From the NCBI GenBank assembly GCA_019009955.1, contig CM032233.1, forward strand, positions 113,102,501 through 113,166,500: DNA of 64,000 nt, read 5' to 3'. The stretch is from Riptortus pedestris. Its lineage: Eukaryota > Arthropoda > Insecta > Hemiptera > Alydidae. Within the stretch, counting starts at the first letter, position 1. Each line of letters begins with the position of its first letter. The notes under the pieces are model-generated. The model was given only the letters and a program-made list of their open reading frames with translations. It did no database searches and was not told the origin of the DNA. Made by a program: the position numbers and the translations under genes. This document shows positions 35,456 to 48,080 of the stretch, in pieces.

Positions 35456-35596
35456 ATCTCCTTTACTATTGAGACTATATTTCAGCTGATTTAACCCGCC
35501 ATACTTTGTAAGCAATTCTCTGACTGGCACGGCTAGTGGATGGTCGTATATAACGATGTAGCCATTAATTTAGTTACTTCGTAGTATTATATTTTC

Positions 35597-35635
35597 TCCT
35601 GATGAGACGTCTTGTAGACACCGAGCTAGTAGAGA
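35597..35635 (+). ncRNA. hammerhead-like motif, right end of Penelope-like relic
   Basis: CTGATGA (35599-35605) is followed by an imperfect stem (GACGTC/GACACC) and GAGCTAGTAGAG where GAAACTAGTCGAG would be expected. It corresponds position for position with the left motif but is more decayed. Confidence 0.5.
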
Positions 35636-35672
35636 AATAAAAATGGTTATACAAATCATTGGAGGTTTTTAT

Positions 35673-38600
35673 ATTTTTATTGACCTTCTGTCATCGATTG
35701 GTTAGTAAAAATATATTATCTCTTTACTGAATCTAAGTATGAAAAAGAACAATATTACAGTTAGATTTAAAAAACAAATAAGTCTTCACAATTATTATAT
35801 GAAGATAAAAACTGATAATCTAAACAGTAGTATACACTGAATACATAGATCATTGTTATACATACCTCTGTAAGGAACCATTTCGTGCACATCATTTAAT
35901 TTAAATAAATAACAGTCAGAATAATTGTTTTCTAATTTATTTAATACGGGTTTCATTTCAAGTTTATCCGACCGTTTATCACACTCCCTATTATTGCATT
36001 TAAATTCAAAATTTCAATTTTAATGCATAAACATTTACTAAAAGAATCAATTCAATCAAGGACTACACACCTACTCATAGGTTGTCTCCGTTTTAACTAC
36101 TTAAACTATTTTTCAAAATCAAATTCTGGTCAAAAAATAATGCATCTGGATCAGCGTTCCTCTCCTCTTAAAAGCGTTCACACAATAAGTTGTTCTTTCA
36201 GGTTAATGAGCTAACTAATAAATAAAGATTACCTCAACAAAACCTTAAATCACGTAGAAATAGTCAATCATTAAATTGTGCCAATGGAACAAGGATAATA
36301 AACTATTTTTTAAAGATTTATGCGATATACTAAGGCGCACAAGTTTTATTTTGCTTGGCATAGGCGATTTTCAGAAAGTATTGGTTTCATTCTTCAATAA
36401 TACTTTTCGCCCAATTTTAATTTCAGTAAATTTTGGAACTTTGGAAAAATTCAGTGGGACAACAAGAAAATAAAACTCTGGAATTTAAGCCGAATAGCAG
36501 CACCTAGTAATAATGTTCAGTTAAAAATGAATGGTAATTGGACTTCTTCCGCTACAACGAAAATTACATATTGATGGGATTGTTTATAGTACACTCATTT
36601 TGTTGTACAAGATATCTAACGTACTCTATCACCGGGAAATTTTATCCACCCTCATTTCAATGGGGGACATTTTTTTTCCAAATAATCTTTGAACTATTAA
36701 AATAGTGACGCCAACAATATTATACTTCTTATATCTTTCCTAGGCTCAATATTCAAATATTCTTCATACTTTAATGGCTGGGTGGCAACACAAACTCCTT
36801 TTATTCCACGCGGACTTTATTTAAAAAAGCCCACAAATGTTTGAGGTCTGTATACCACCTCCAGTAGGCATTCATTTTTATTTCATTTTCTGTTTCTAAG
36901 GAACATTTCATGAATAACTTGAAATTTTATATAGAGTAAAACACTCCGTAATTATAATACGAGTTTGTACAAACTTCTTTACTGTACAAACCCCTAAATC
37001 CCGATATTTCGGTTTATCCAAGTAATAAAGTCAGAAATTAATTGTTAAAGGCTCCAGTTAAGCTAATAGAAAACCAATTTGGGGAATAAACAGAAATGTA
37101 GGGTTTTTAAATCAATTGAGTTAGTACAAAAAAAAATCCCTTTTTAATCTAATTATCAAGTATGTTTTACTTTACGAAACATTTCAACCGTTCAAGTCGG
37201 GGGGGGGGGAGGTCTGGTATTCATGAACTCTTGGTAATTGTAATATATACTATTATTAGAAAAATGAAAGTTCCCGTTTGTGATAAAGAAACCATAAGTT
37301 TAGTCAACATCGCGAAAAATTAACTCCGAATTTGACGTCCTTGGAAAAAATGGAAAGTAAGCTGTAGGTGGTTATAATTCTGGGCCCCAAATAATATGTG
37401 TCTCGTTATACATAAATATATATATATATATATACACACACATATTTATCGGTTGGCAATACAGATTTTTGAAATCTTTAGCCTCCCGCAAGCGAGAATC
37501 TGATCAGACGTACAACCCCCGTTAACCAAAGAGGTCCTGGAATGAGTTATCTCCAGTAGACCAGTGAGCCCTATTTTATCCAGGGGGTCGTAAGGTCACC
37601 CTGTCTCACCCTGCCTGTGGGTCTGATCTAAGAGAGTCGCAATCGTTAGTCATCCAGAAGTGTTGTCAGACAAATGTACACGTACTTGTTAGACTCCCGT
37701 TGACCCATAAGTGTTTCGACACTAGCGCTCTCTGGTAGCTAAGGCCCTTGCATGCTCTAGTAGCAAACTTGTCAAATAATATTCTCCCTTGAAAGGGATC
37801 CTTCACCTACTTTTATCTTCAGTTTACTGTGGATAGTGGTAGATGTACCGCTTTAGCCAGCCATAAATATACACACAAGCGCTCGTACATGTGAGTGAGC
37901 GTGTGTGAGTTTAATTAAAATTGCTTGTATAATTCTTTCTTAGGAAAATAAATGAGGCCTATATATCTACAGGATAATTGCATACCGCAAAGTGCACTCC
38001 GTATTATATATGGGACCAGGCATATTAACAGTACTTGCCGTTATTTAGGACAATATAAAATGAGACAAAATAAAAGTATGAACTAACAGATATTCCAACC
38101 CGAATTCCATCACATTCCACTGGAGTACACTGAAAATTACACTATCGGTTCCAGGCATGATTCAAATATTAACATATTATACTGACACCCTGTTCCGTTT
38201 ATTGCAATTATTGCTCGTTATTTTTTGATAATTAAAATATTTCTATTTGGGCATAATTACGCAGATTAATTATTGTAAGAGACTATCAAATGAGGCATCT
38301 CGTATCTATCCGTATGATTGGGATTTAAATGGATTAAGCGCGACAATGTTTTATAATTGGCGCGGCTCTTATGATTTAGGTACGGGTGAAACCAGTCCGT
38401 TCTCTGCAACTCATCATTACTGAACATTCCCCAATAAGATTCCACCGTGAAATGTAGTTTGAGGAGTTTTTCCCAGTATTTGTGCCGTTGTTTCAAATTA
38501 TGCGCCTCCCGCGCGTACCTTCTCTCCTGCTTTGTTTGAATCCGTCTCTCTAACGTTAAAAGGCTGAACGTTTATAAGGCTGAACGTTCAATGGGTTGAA

Positions 38601-39606
38601 CGTTATGAGTTGTAATTATATCCCAAAACAGATCCCTAGCGAAGGAATGTTAGTCTTCTGTCCTGTGGGATTTCGTCCTCCTGAGATCACAGGAAGGAAT
38701 TGTTTATTGTAGGAGAGGGGTGAGATTCCAAATTCCCATTAAAATCTCTCCGTCTATCTAATTTCTTTTCTCTCTCCATACCTCTTTCTTCCACTTTTTT
38801 TCGGTGCAATAGGTGCAGAGGTAAGGCTATTTTATAATACTCAGTTTCGTTTGAATGTATTTTTGTGACCATTTCTCTCGATATCTGAGGTCACAGATTT
38901 TTTATACTTTCTTTCATGATTTAATATCATTTCCCATTATTTTCATTTCACCTACCGGGTTTATTATTATTTATATTTGTTTAGTTTATTCATTTATTTA
39001 ACATATAATACCCAAGGAGCCCGAAGTAATTTGTATTAAACTTATAATTATTACAACTTTATTCAAAAATTATAGACCGACTATATAACTAATTTTTGGG
39101 AATATCTAACTTTAAATCCCGATAAGTTAAAGCTTATTGTTTTCTCGTCAAATCACACTTATGCTCTGCATTAGTGTTTGGGAAGTTGGAATGTAGGAAG
39201 TGAGTGGTTGGTTCCCCATTTGATCAAATTTTCTTTTATTGATTTTAAAATAGTAATAAATACATAAGTTTCATACTGCTCACTAAAGTAGTAAAATAAC
39301 ATTCAAAGAAATATTTTTGAAGTTAAAAAAAATATATACTGAAAATTTAAAACATCTCGTTAAGCAACACAATCGATGATCACACAGTTATTTTTATATA
39401 AGGCAACTGGTTGATAACATATTTTTTTTTGGTTTTCTTTTAGTTTATTGTTTTATTCTTTACAGTATTTCTGGAATGAGAGGGTGTGCATTGAATTTAT
39501 CTTTTTTTTCGATTTACATACATCATATTTTGGCGATATTCCAGCACAAGATGTTTCGTAAATAAACGAGTCCTTTCTTAAAACGTTATAAACCATTTCA
39601 TATGGT
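35673..39606. other. no gene recognised
   Basis: About 3.9 kb with few family sequences. A G+C-richer block at 37440-37870 (GCCTCCCGCAAGCGAGAATC) may be a retroelement UTR, but it has no open frame. A run of about ten G lies at 37200. Repeats of GGCTGAACGTT occur at 38561-38605. No domain is recognised in frames at 36023-36473 or 38266-38496. Confidence 0.45.
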
Positions 39607-39874
39607 ATAAGAGGATCCTATAACATATTTAACATATAACATATTTAACATATGTTATAGGTTATATGTTAAATAGGTTATATGTTAAATAGGTTATATG
39701 TTAAATATGTTATAGGTTATATGTTAAATAGGTTATAGGTTATATGTTAAATAGGTTATATGTTAAATATGTTATATATTAATTATTATGCTGTATATTA
39801 AATAACTGATTCGTCGCTAAATCGCCCCTGTTGCGAAATGCGATTATTATATGAATAAAAAATAAGAGGATCCT
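39607..39874. repeat. palindromic AT tandem repeat flanked by a 13-bp direct repeat
   Basis: A 16-bp unit GGTTATATGTTAAATA repeats about six times from 39660 to 39785, with some units extended by TGTTATA. The preceding 40 bp (39619-39650) is its inverse complement, making a palindrome centred near 39651. ATAAGAGGATCCT occurs perfectly at 39607-39619 and 39862-39874. Confidence 0.8.
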
Positions 39875-41278
39875 TCGGATTGTGCAATAAGTTCGTAAGG
39901 TTATTGAAGGGAATATTCAATAATGCTTGATCCATATGGTCTGAGTAAAAAAAAAAAAAAAGAGGGCCTATTCAATCAAATACTTTTTTTGATATAACCC
40001 TTTTTTCGGAGTTGTTAAACGTGAATCACTTTGTTGCCCCACTTTTTTCAAAACACCTGTTAAAGATATGCGCTCTGGATTAAAACTGATCAATAAAAGC
40101 ACCTTGACTAATCAGTTTTCAGAGAAAGTAAACATTATCGACAAGATAAAAATTGCTTTATCAACACAAAAAGAATTAAATTTAATTCTTCTTGAAAAAC
40201 TCTGTGAACTTTTCTTTCAAGCCAATATCAAACTTCAATCTACAATTATTTAATAATGGGCTAATATTTTTTTTAGTTCAATTTTGTTATTTAAACAAGC
40301 AGTGAAACCTGTTGTTAACGGGTAAAAATAAAAATATTTAATTTTCTATATTTTAAATTTGGATTCATTTGAGCTGTATATAATCCCTTTATTGTCATTA
40401 AATAACAGCTAATATAATCTTTTATGGATGGAGCATAGAATGGTTTTAGAACGAATTTTGACGAGTTCTAGGGGATCATCGAAGCATTAGTTGAAAAACT
40501 ATGATGTGGCCCCAACACGACTTCCTTGTACTTCTATTCAATTAAATGAACATAACAAAAGATAATTTAAAGGACTTTTTACGATAAACAAAAATGATTC
40601 TAAACAAATGTTTTGTATCTCTAAAAGGTACGTAGAAATGTTCAATGTTTTATATCCGTCCCCTTTAAACCCCCTCCCTATTGATCTTTTTGGACCAAAA
40701 GGGAAGTTGTACAATTAAATGAAAAAATAGTTTCAAAAATAAAATTTTAATTTTTTAAAGGTAGTCGTTTTTTAAAGTTCCAAGAAACATACAAATATAA
40801 TACCAAAACTAGTCAAAATTAGTTCAGGAAGGGATAAAACGGTCAAGTCCGTTGAATCTGAAACCCGAACATTTTCGCGGCTATAATATTTTCTTTACTT
40901 CGTACAAGGAAGTAAGGAAATGGATAAATCCATTATTATTATCATAGTTTGAAGGAAAATAAGTTACTTATAAAAATCGAATGTACCCACGAAATAGTTT
41001 CCTAGTACTCTCATTAAATTACATAAATAAAATTTATAGTTACATGTCAATATAAGTGATATCTCATATGTCATAGAAAATAGTTTATTGGTTTTTTTAT
41101 GTTAAACAAGAGAGTTTTATACACATTTTTGAATCTCTAATATGAACGCAAAAATTTGAATCTTTTTATTTTTACTCTCGTCTAAACTCCCTTCCCATTT
41201 AGTCTATTTTATTCCAAAAAAGTGACGCGCAACTACACGTTACAATAATCCCAATTACAAAATTTCAACATTCTAAAG
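39875..41278. other. no gene recognised
   Basis: The only notable frame (40068-40253, plus, 61 codons) is lysine/leucine-rich and without a known domain. A CCCCTTTAAACCCCCTCCCT tract at 40660 resembles the family C-rich tract, but its surroundings do not match. Confidence 0.4.
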
Positions 41279-42913
41279 CTAACCGTTGTAGCTATTGAGG
41301 TCGTATTCGTGATGCGATTTTCGAACAATTTCTTCAAACGTCCATCGATCCAGGAGATGACAAAAATAAGGTCCGTTCAAAATTATAAATATACATATAT
41401 TTATCTGAGTGTGTCTATATATATATCTGTTATCGCTCTACTGGTCACAATTGAAGTTAGGTAGTTGCCAAACTCTATATTTTAACGCTTTATGTAATAC
41501 TAAAGATCACATTTGTTAACGCGTGAAATCAGACAAGTGAGGGGAGAAATTTCGATAATTCAAGATATCTCCGTTATTGTAAGTCGGATCAAAAAATGTA
41601 TAAAACCAATATTATTGCATATTTAATGTTCTATAAATGTTGTCAAATACATCCCTTCTCTATTTCAAATATTAACCGAGATATTTGCATTTTCTGCTTT
41701 CAATAAATCCCCTTTGTCACCTCGCGTTATGAATAAACCAACATTTCATGAACCGTCTTATTTCTAGCTGAAATACCAAATATTAGTGTTGTCATACCTT
41801 TCGGTGGAGACCGTCGTCACTGGATGATCGTCAAGTACAGCTGGCAAGCGCTTTCGATGCAATGGCGCCATCTTCAAGCCCGTTGGAGTTAGATGTCTGT
41901 TGGTCAGTAAGTTACGATATTCAGACCATTGAGACTACTTAAACGGAAAACACCAACTGACGGACACACGCAGGATTATCAACAGACGAAGCGACGACGT
42001 ATGTAGATCCAGATTATTTGAGTATATTTATTTAATTATCCTTGATGTATACCAACAATTGTACACATATCACATTACACCTGTATCTACACATTAACAA
42101 ACTACACCAGACCAACACACAAAACGTAAACAACCCAACTTGGATGAGGACAATGACCCACCACACGAAAACAATTTACCTGGACACTAGCTAATACCCT
42201 TCGCTTGACAGATTTGAGGTAAGTAAACAGACTTGGACTAAAACGTAAACAAACTAATACGGTGACCAGACGCATAAAACCTACTGACCAACAGACATCT
42301 AACTCAGTACAACTTTTGGACGGGCTTGAAGGTGGTTCCATCGCATCGAAAGCACAATGCCAGCTGTACTCAACCATCAGCCAGTGACGACGGTCTCCAC
42401 CGAAAGGTATGACAACAGTATTATTTATATTGGTGGTTCTAACCCTTTATTTGAATTACCAAATATTATGTTCAACAAATCGTTTCTAGATGAGATACAT
42501 GCAAATGCGTTCTGATGACCCCCCTCCCCCAGCTTTTGTTCTCGGATTACTATAATTACAGTAATCGAGGTGAAATATGTTCTGGTTCATTATAAATTGT
42601 AGCAGATGTTCATTATAAAATTTACTAGATATAGTAAATTGTCATCAATAAAATTAATACATTATATTCAGATATATTTCAGTATTTAATTTTCTTTCGG
42701 GTTAACATTTCTGCCTGTTTACAATTCGGACGCTTTCCGTTGGGGAGGTTATTAAAATGTAAATTTACTGAAACATTTTTCGTTGTCGTTTGTATTTGTT
42801 CACTTAATATTCACGGTGGTATTAAGTGTAAAAGTTAGTAGATTTATCCATTGTAAAACTTGACGTGGGAAATCTGCTTAGTTTACGTACCGCCTGCGTG
42901 ACGGACATTTTTG
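41279..42913 (-). mobile_element. HINE-like copy, minus strand, hosting a Penelope-like insertion
   Basis: The decayed 3' end is near 41279-41300 (CTATTGAGGTCGTATTCG) and the 5' end at 42862-42912 (GGGAAATCTGCTTAGTTTAC). The element reads continuously across 41785/42457 once the insertion is ignored. The microsatellite is short and interrupted (41390-41432). Confidence 0.8.
41786..42456 (+). mobile_element. Penelope-like element, internally deleted, with target duplication
   Basis: It is flanked by a perfect 12-bp duplication TACCAAATATTA (41774-41785, 42457-42468). The ends are inverse complements of about 95 bp (GGTGGAGACCGTCGTCACTG left; ACGACGGTCTCCACCGAAAG right). The interior matches the 3' part of the element at 60337-61604 (CCAACTGACGGACAC), in the same orientation, but lacks the coding part. 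Each end has GCTTGAAG...GCATCGAAAGC, a hammerhead-like arrangement. Confidence 0.75.
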
Positions 42914-44136
42914 AGTAATGCACATTACGAGCATACGTACAGGTGTCTCGCCAAATCTAGTCAAGAAGGGTTGAGACAAGGTCACAACTTGGATGTTAAG
43001 GCCTTTTTATCAAAAATACCAGGGAATTATGAGAGGTTGAACCCGGAAGTAATCAGCTAGCTGTTTCCCGTTGCCGATGGATTAAATAAAAATGATTCCC
43101 TGTTTAGCTACAAAGATTGGATTAAAATATCCACTAAATAATTTCTTCATTTTCAGCATAGTCCGAAGATTTTCTTCGTTCACAGATTCTCTTCACCTCG
43201 TTGTGGGTGAAAGGTATTGCATGGCGACTGGACAAATATTATAAACTTTATTAATACAATTGCGTTGAAGTAAATCTCATCTCCTATGTATCAATTGCAT
43301 TAACAAAAAATCTATGTTCCTGCAAACTTTTGGAATACTTGTGAATTATGAGGTAATTATCTGAAGTTGAAAGTAATAATTTTAAATTTCGTACCTTCAA
43401 CTTATTTTTAATAATGAAAAATATATTCTAAAGAAAATTTCTTATATTAACTTTCCGAACAATCAATATTCTTATTTATGAATGTCCACTTAAAGCTATT
43501 AAGAGTAATTCAGGATTAACGATGATGTCGTCCAACTTAAGTTTCGACTTTCAAGTAACAGCCCATTCATGGAAGTGTTGGTAAAATATAAACTAAGGAA
43601 TATTAGCAACATTCATTTCCATAATACATATACAAAAGATATTTCAAATCTATTCAGCCTTTTTTTTATGTAACACGAAAGAAGTCTGTTTGGCCACCGG
43701 AAGTCGGAAGTCTTACTTCGAATTTCCTAACTCTGAATAACGTTTATGAAAAGAAATGTGTTCTTTATATTTTTTCGGTAAAATATTAACGAAGATATTG
43801 ACTAAATTTTTGTTTCACTTCAACGTAACCCCCAATTGTTAGTTGGAAATTCGAATTCGCATAGCCTGTGTTGTACCTCGGGAAAATAGACTCACAAATA
43901 TATGTGTATTGAAATTCTCAGAGCCATTTTTGAGCAGGACAGACAAATAGATAGACAAGAAAATCTGTTTTGATCCAACTATTTCTAAAATGAAAAACAT
44001 GACAAACATTTATCCTCGCCTAATTTGAATAGAATTTCAGACAAAACTTAAAGTTTTATCAACAGAGATAGAGATATGATTTTTTTTTAATATAAATTTA
44101 ATGTGATGTTCAATTTTAAACTAAGGGAAATAAAAA
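42914..44136. other. no gene recognised
   Basis: The block 43680-43970 (GGCCACCGGAAGTCGGAAGT to GAGCAGGACAGACAAATAGA) has the look of a dispersed repeat, but I cannot classify it. No coding domain is seen. Confidence 0.4.
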
Positions 44137-44584
44137 GTCCACGCAGGGGCTGCGTAAACTAGGCAGATTTCCCACGTGCTGGTAAGACACACGACTAATC
44201 TAAACTCACTGCTTATTCTGACTGAAATCAAGAAAAGTCGCCAGAGGTCTCGGCGGAATGTCGGAACATAGCCGACTCCTGCCGACCACACGCAGAATAC
44301 AAATGAAAATATCTCGGTTAATATTCAAGATACCGAATAAATGTATAGAACAATATTTATAGTAAATTTAATTTGCAAAAAGATTTATTCTATACAATTT
44401 TTCGATCCTACGCATAATAACGGAGATATTTCGAATTTTCGAAAGTCCTCCACTCTAAACCCCCCCCCTCCCACTGGTCCGATTTCAGCCGTTAACGAAC
44501 TTGATCTTTCTTTTTACTTAAAACGATTAAATTCTGATCTTGGTAACGATCAAACAAAAATTGTGACCGCTAGACCGGTAACAG

Positions 44585-44638
<54 letters not shown>

Positions 44639-44769
44639 TATATATATACAATTTTGAACGGACCTCATTTTCGTCATCTCCAAGGTAGGATCGATGGACA
44701 TTTGAAGAAAAATTCCGTCATGAGTCCAACCTCAATAGCTGATTTCCCTTAAGGGAAATCTGCTAAAAT
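44137..44769 (+). mobile_element. HINE-like Helentron copy, full length, short form
   Basis: It opens GTCCACGCAGGGGCTGCG (three bases shorter than usual) and closes GGGAAATCTGCTAAAA. C-rich tract at 44450-44476; (TA)n at 44589-44648. It carries the GCCGACTCCTGCCGACCACA block like the copy at 28389. Confidence 0.9.
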
Positions 44770-45476
44770 GCGAAATACTCTCTTAATATTTGAGTAATGA
44801 AAAAATGCATAGAATTGTAGAGCATTGGTTCATAAGCGTTTATGATCAGACTCATAATTACGGAGATATTTTGAATTTTTATAATTACCCTCTCTAAAGC
44901 CCCCTTATTCCTGATCCGCCAATAAAAAATATAATCATAAGTGATGACACTAACAGTTAAATATCGAGTATGGCATATATTTTCCAGACAAGAACGTTAA
45001 ATCTTTTTTAAATCTAAACAAAGAGGTTCATGATATAACAGCCTATTGTTAATATGATATGAGTAGGAGTGGGGGGGGGGTTTACTTACGGATGAAAACA
45101 AAAAAATCCAAATATTTCGGTTAATATTCATGATAGAGAAAATATGTACATAACAACATTAATAGGTATTTTAATTTGCAGTAAGATTTATTATGTATAG
45201 TTTTTAGATCTGACGAATAGTATCGGAGATATATCAAAATTAACGAACTTGACCTTCCTTTTTACTTAAGAGGATGAAATATAAAATTTGGTAACGATCA
45301 AACTAAAATTGCGATCGCTAGAGCCTTAACAGACACACACACGTGTATGTGTGCGTGTGTAATTTTAACAGACCTCATTTTCGGTAGGATCGATGGACAT
45401 TTTAGAAATCTTTTTGAAAAACTTGTCTTGTGTACAATCTCAAGAGCTAATTTCTCTCAAGGGAAATCTGCAAAAA
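44770..45476 (+). mobile_element. HINE-like copy, double-module form, 5'-truncated
   Basis: It starts in module 1 (GCGAAATACTCTCTTAATAT) directly after the previous copy and passes into module 2, with a G-run at 45073. An ACACACACGTGTATGTGTGCG replaces the (TA)n tract. It ends GGGAAATCTGCAAAAA at 45476. The preceding copy may have inserted into it. Confidence 0.7.
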
Positions 45477-45739
45477 TGTATTCTAACATATATGTCTTCT
45501 TCTATATATTGTTGACATATATGTATTCTTGCATATGACATATATCTCGTGTCTGAATTTGACGTCACTGGGTTAGTTTATGTGCGTGACAGATTCATCA
45601 TGAGCATGTCAGCAAGGATGGAACCCTGGCAGACGGAGTCAAATACATGAAGTACAATATAATAACTACTCCACAGCTGAGATTCTTTAGCCAAACGAAA
45701 TAAGCCTAAAAAGAGGCAAATGTGAACTAACGGTCAACG

Positions 45740-46490
45740 AAAGTCCGTCACACAGGGGCTGCGTAAACTAAGCAGATTTCCGGCATGCCGGTATGACACA
45801 GTATTGATATCAAGATTGATCCATTATTACTAAGTACAAACATAAATGAAATGCTTTTTCTCTAAGAAATCAGCTAATGTCCCGAGATTTAGAGAACAAA
45901 GAAAAATCAGGGTATAGTATTCTATACAAAAATATCCCTGGATTTTATTTTCATTTAAACCTCTCTTATCCAATATATAAATTGGTATCACAAATTAGAA
46001 GCTCTAGTAATTACCATAACACGTTAACACTAAATAACATTATCTACGCTATAAACCCCAAACTAAAATACAATATTTGCAATATGAACGTGCAAGAGGA
46101 TACCATGTATTCATCTATTGCCCAATTTACTCCCCATTAAGGATCAAACTTATGACCAATATTGTTCTTGTAGATTATGAAAGCTGGTTTCATGAAGTTA
46201 TTAACACTTCATCTCCAGATGTTCTAATGCTGCATTATAAATATTTTGCCAGTGTGGTCAAATTAAGGTCATCATTATTAGCTTTGTAATATAAACATCA
46301 TTTTTAGGATCTATATTTTTTCCGTAGGTTAAGTTTTCTTGATTCGTTTTCAGTACACGTGGCATCCCCTCCACACCAACTCGTTCGATTTCAACTATTA
46401 ACGAACTTGATCTTCATTTTTATATAAAACGATTAAATTTACGTGTTTGGTATCGACGAAACAAAAATTGCGACCGCTAGAGCATTAACA

Positions 46491-46564
<74 letters not shown>

Positions 46565-46606
46565 ATTTTGAAACGGACCTGAATTTCGTCATCTCCTAGA
46601 TAGGAT
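45740..46606 (+). mobile_element. HINE-like copy interrupted by a LINE fragment
   Basis: The 5' end GTCCGTCACACAGGGGCTGC is at 45742. Family sequence returns at about 46374 with the C-rich/GATTTCAACTATTAACGAAC body, (TA)n at 46496-46560 and the 3' block up to CTCCTAGATAGGA. It stops there without the terminal palindrome, at the join to an R1-like LINE. Confidence 0.65.
45877..46290 (+). pseudogene. LINE C-terminal tail fragment, frameshifted
   Basis: Two overlapping frames (45877-46140 and 46077-46289) together resemble the terminal region of Jockey/CR1-like polyproteins. An N-I-C-N-M-N-V-QED segment, which would be a degenerate Cys/His knuckle, is followed in the next frame by HVFIYCPIYSPLRIK. 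In the family this is H-x-x-x-x-CPxY-x-x-x-R. The frame change falls within a few codons of the overlap. RT and endonuclease are absent. I am moderately sure it is LINE debris, less sure of the clade. Confidence 0.5.
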
Positions 46607-47430
46607 TCCAATTGCTGGAGGCCTTAACTAGTAGCGGTGATTACCGTAGAATGCAAACCTCCATGGTGCTTTATGGAGCAGACCTTATATTAAAGACTCC
46701 CATCACTGCGTTCCATCAGATTAGAATTTAATAGTTTTGTGCCCAGAGCCTCTCCTTTACATATTTATTCGTCCACACAAAACCAGATATTCTGTTAGGA
46801 TATAAAAAGCTTAAATCATAGAAATTATTTTCATCTCCAGCAAAGCTGGATGACCTACAAATTTTTCCCAGATGTCAGGACCAGATCTAAGATGACATGG
46901 TACGTCCCAGATTTCTTCTCCAGCCAACTTATCAGTGGTCACGGGGACTTTAATAACAAACTACATTTCTTCAAACGAAAGGAATCCCCATTGTGCTCCT
47001 GCGGCGAGTTGGATACGGCTGACCACGTGATCCTCCAATGTCCGCGTTTCAACGCCAAGCGTATTCGGCTAATGAGTGCTTTCTCATATGTGAACTGGCC
47101 TCCTGAGAGTTACGACATGTTTGTAAACGACGCTGATAGATTTTCAGCCTTCAGGACATTTGCCCAAGAGGTGTTGAAAGAAAAGTAAAATTGAATTTAT
47201 TTGTAAATTATATGTATAGTTTTATGTGAGTTTAGGCTAGTATTTAGGCTATAGGTATGTAGGCTAGTTAGTTAGGCTCTTGCTGCCACTTCTTTGAACA
47301 GAGGCAAAGGAGTCGCAGCTGCTGGTTCCCCTAGGACTTTTCGGACTTAAACTAAATCTCCCAAATGTTGCACTTTAATGCTTAGCCGTGCTCGGTGAGT
47401 TAGGCTAAGTTACCTGGCCCAATTTATGTA
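46607..47430 (+). pseudogene. R1-like LINE, end of RT through RNase H-distal tail and 3' UTR
   Basis: Upstream frames hold LLEALTSSGDYRRMQTSMVL then YGA, like the RT end of R1-clade elements. The 112-codon frame 46850-47188 has TYKFFPDVRTRSKMTWY, then SSQLISGHGDFNNKLHFFKR. A C-x1-C-x7-H-x4-C knuckle (CSCGELDTADHVILQC) and RFSAFRTFAQEVL before the stop follow. This order is typical of the R1/LOA C-terminus. The frame is broken near 46730 and 46830. From 47189 a G+C-richer non-coding stretch with repeated TTAGGCTA suggests the 3' UTR. Confidence 0.75.
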
Positions 47431-47517
47431 TTCAAAATTTTATATCTCTTATTAAATGGAGACCGCTGGTATGGGGTAGCAGGTAGGTAGGTGGCCCCAA
47501 AGGGGGCAGGGGTGGGG

Positions 47518-47812
47518 AAAAAAAAGAAGAAATTATTTTGGCAAATATACGTTCATTAGAAGCAATGGAAATGTGAATCTGGTGCATAATCTCCAAAACC
47601 AGTTGGGTTCTAAAAGAAATCCAATGTGGGAGTTCTAAATGAGGTAAGTGAGAGCAAACGGTCTTATCAAGGCCATGGAAAAAAAGAGATTGAAACTTCC
47701 CGGTCATAATATAAGGCATTACAATTTCATCACAAATATATTTGAAAGTAAGGTCCTTGGGCATAGAAAATTCTATTTTAAGGACATGAAGTGCCTTATT
47801 GAATTCAGTATG
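47518..47812 (-). repeat. dispersed repeat with an open minus-strand frame (copy 1)
   Basis: About 290 bp closely match 51826-52122. The minus-strand frame here is open for 133 codons (47432-47833) and includes DLTFKYICDEIVMPYIMTGK and ISFRTQLVLEIMHQIHISIA. I recognise no family. It may be part of an unidentified transposon or a processed gene fragment. The start methionine at 47833 lies in flanking sequence. Confidence 0.6.
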
Positions 47813-47814
47813 TG

Positions 47815-48080
47815 TGACACCCCCCCCTCCCACTCGTACGATTTCAGCCTTTAAAGAACTTGATCTTTCTTTTTATATAAAACGATTAAATATTGAGTTT
47901 GGTAACGATCAAACAAAAATTGCGACCGCTAGAGCGTTAACAGACAAATATATGTATATATATACACACATAATTTTGAACGGATCTCATTTTCGCCATC
48001 TCGTAGATAAGATCGATGGTCATTTGAAGAAAATCCCATCATGAGTTCACCCTCAATAGCTGATTTCCCATAAAGGAACA
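47815..48080 (+). mobile_element. HINE-like 3' half, 5'-truncated
   Basis: It begins at the C-rich tract (47818-47833) and continues through GACCGCTAGAGCGTTAACAG and a short TA/CA tract. It ends near 48078 with a palindrome whose last half is lost (TTTCCCATAAAGGAAC). Confidence 0.75.

Larger units (their letters stand above)
34068..35672 (+). mobile_element. Penelope-like element relic with inverted ends
   Basis: Left (about 34068-34265) and right (about 35460-35672) ends are diverged inverse complements about 200 bp long. Shared landmarks are GATGTAGCCGTTA/GATGTAGCCATTA, ATTATATTTTC, CTGATGA and GAGAAATAAA. Between them lies a GIY-YIG endonuclease remnant and a nested TIR element. Inverted or partial end repeats, a GIY-YIG nuclease and hammerhead-like ends together point to the Penelope-like class. 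The reverse transcriptase is deleted. Confidence 0.7.

Noticed and set aside
40650..40690. C-rich tract like that of the Helentron-like family.
   Set aside because: Flanking sequence does not match any part of the family body. Such tracts can arise by chance.
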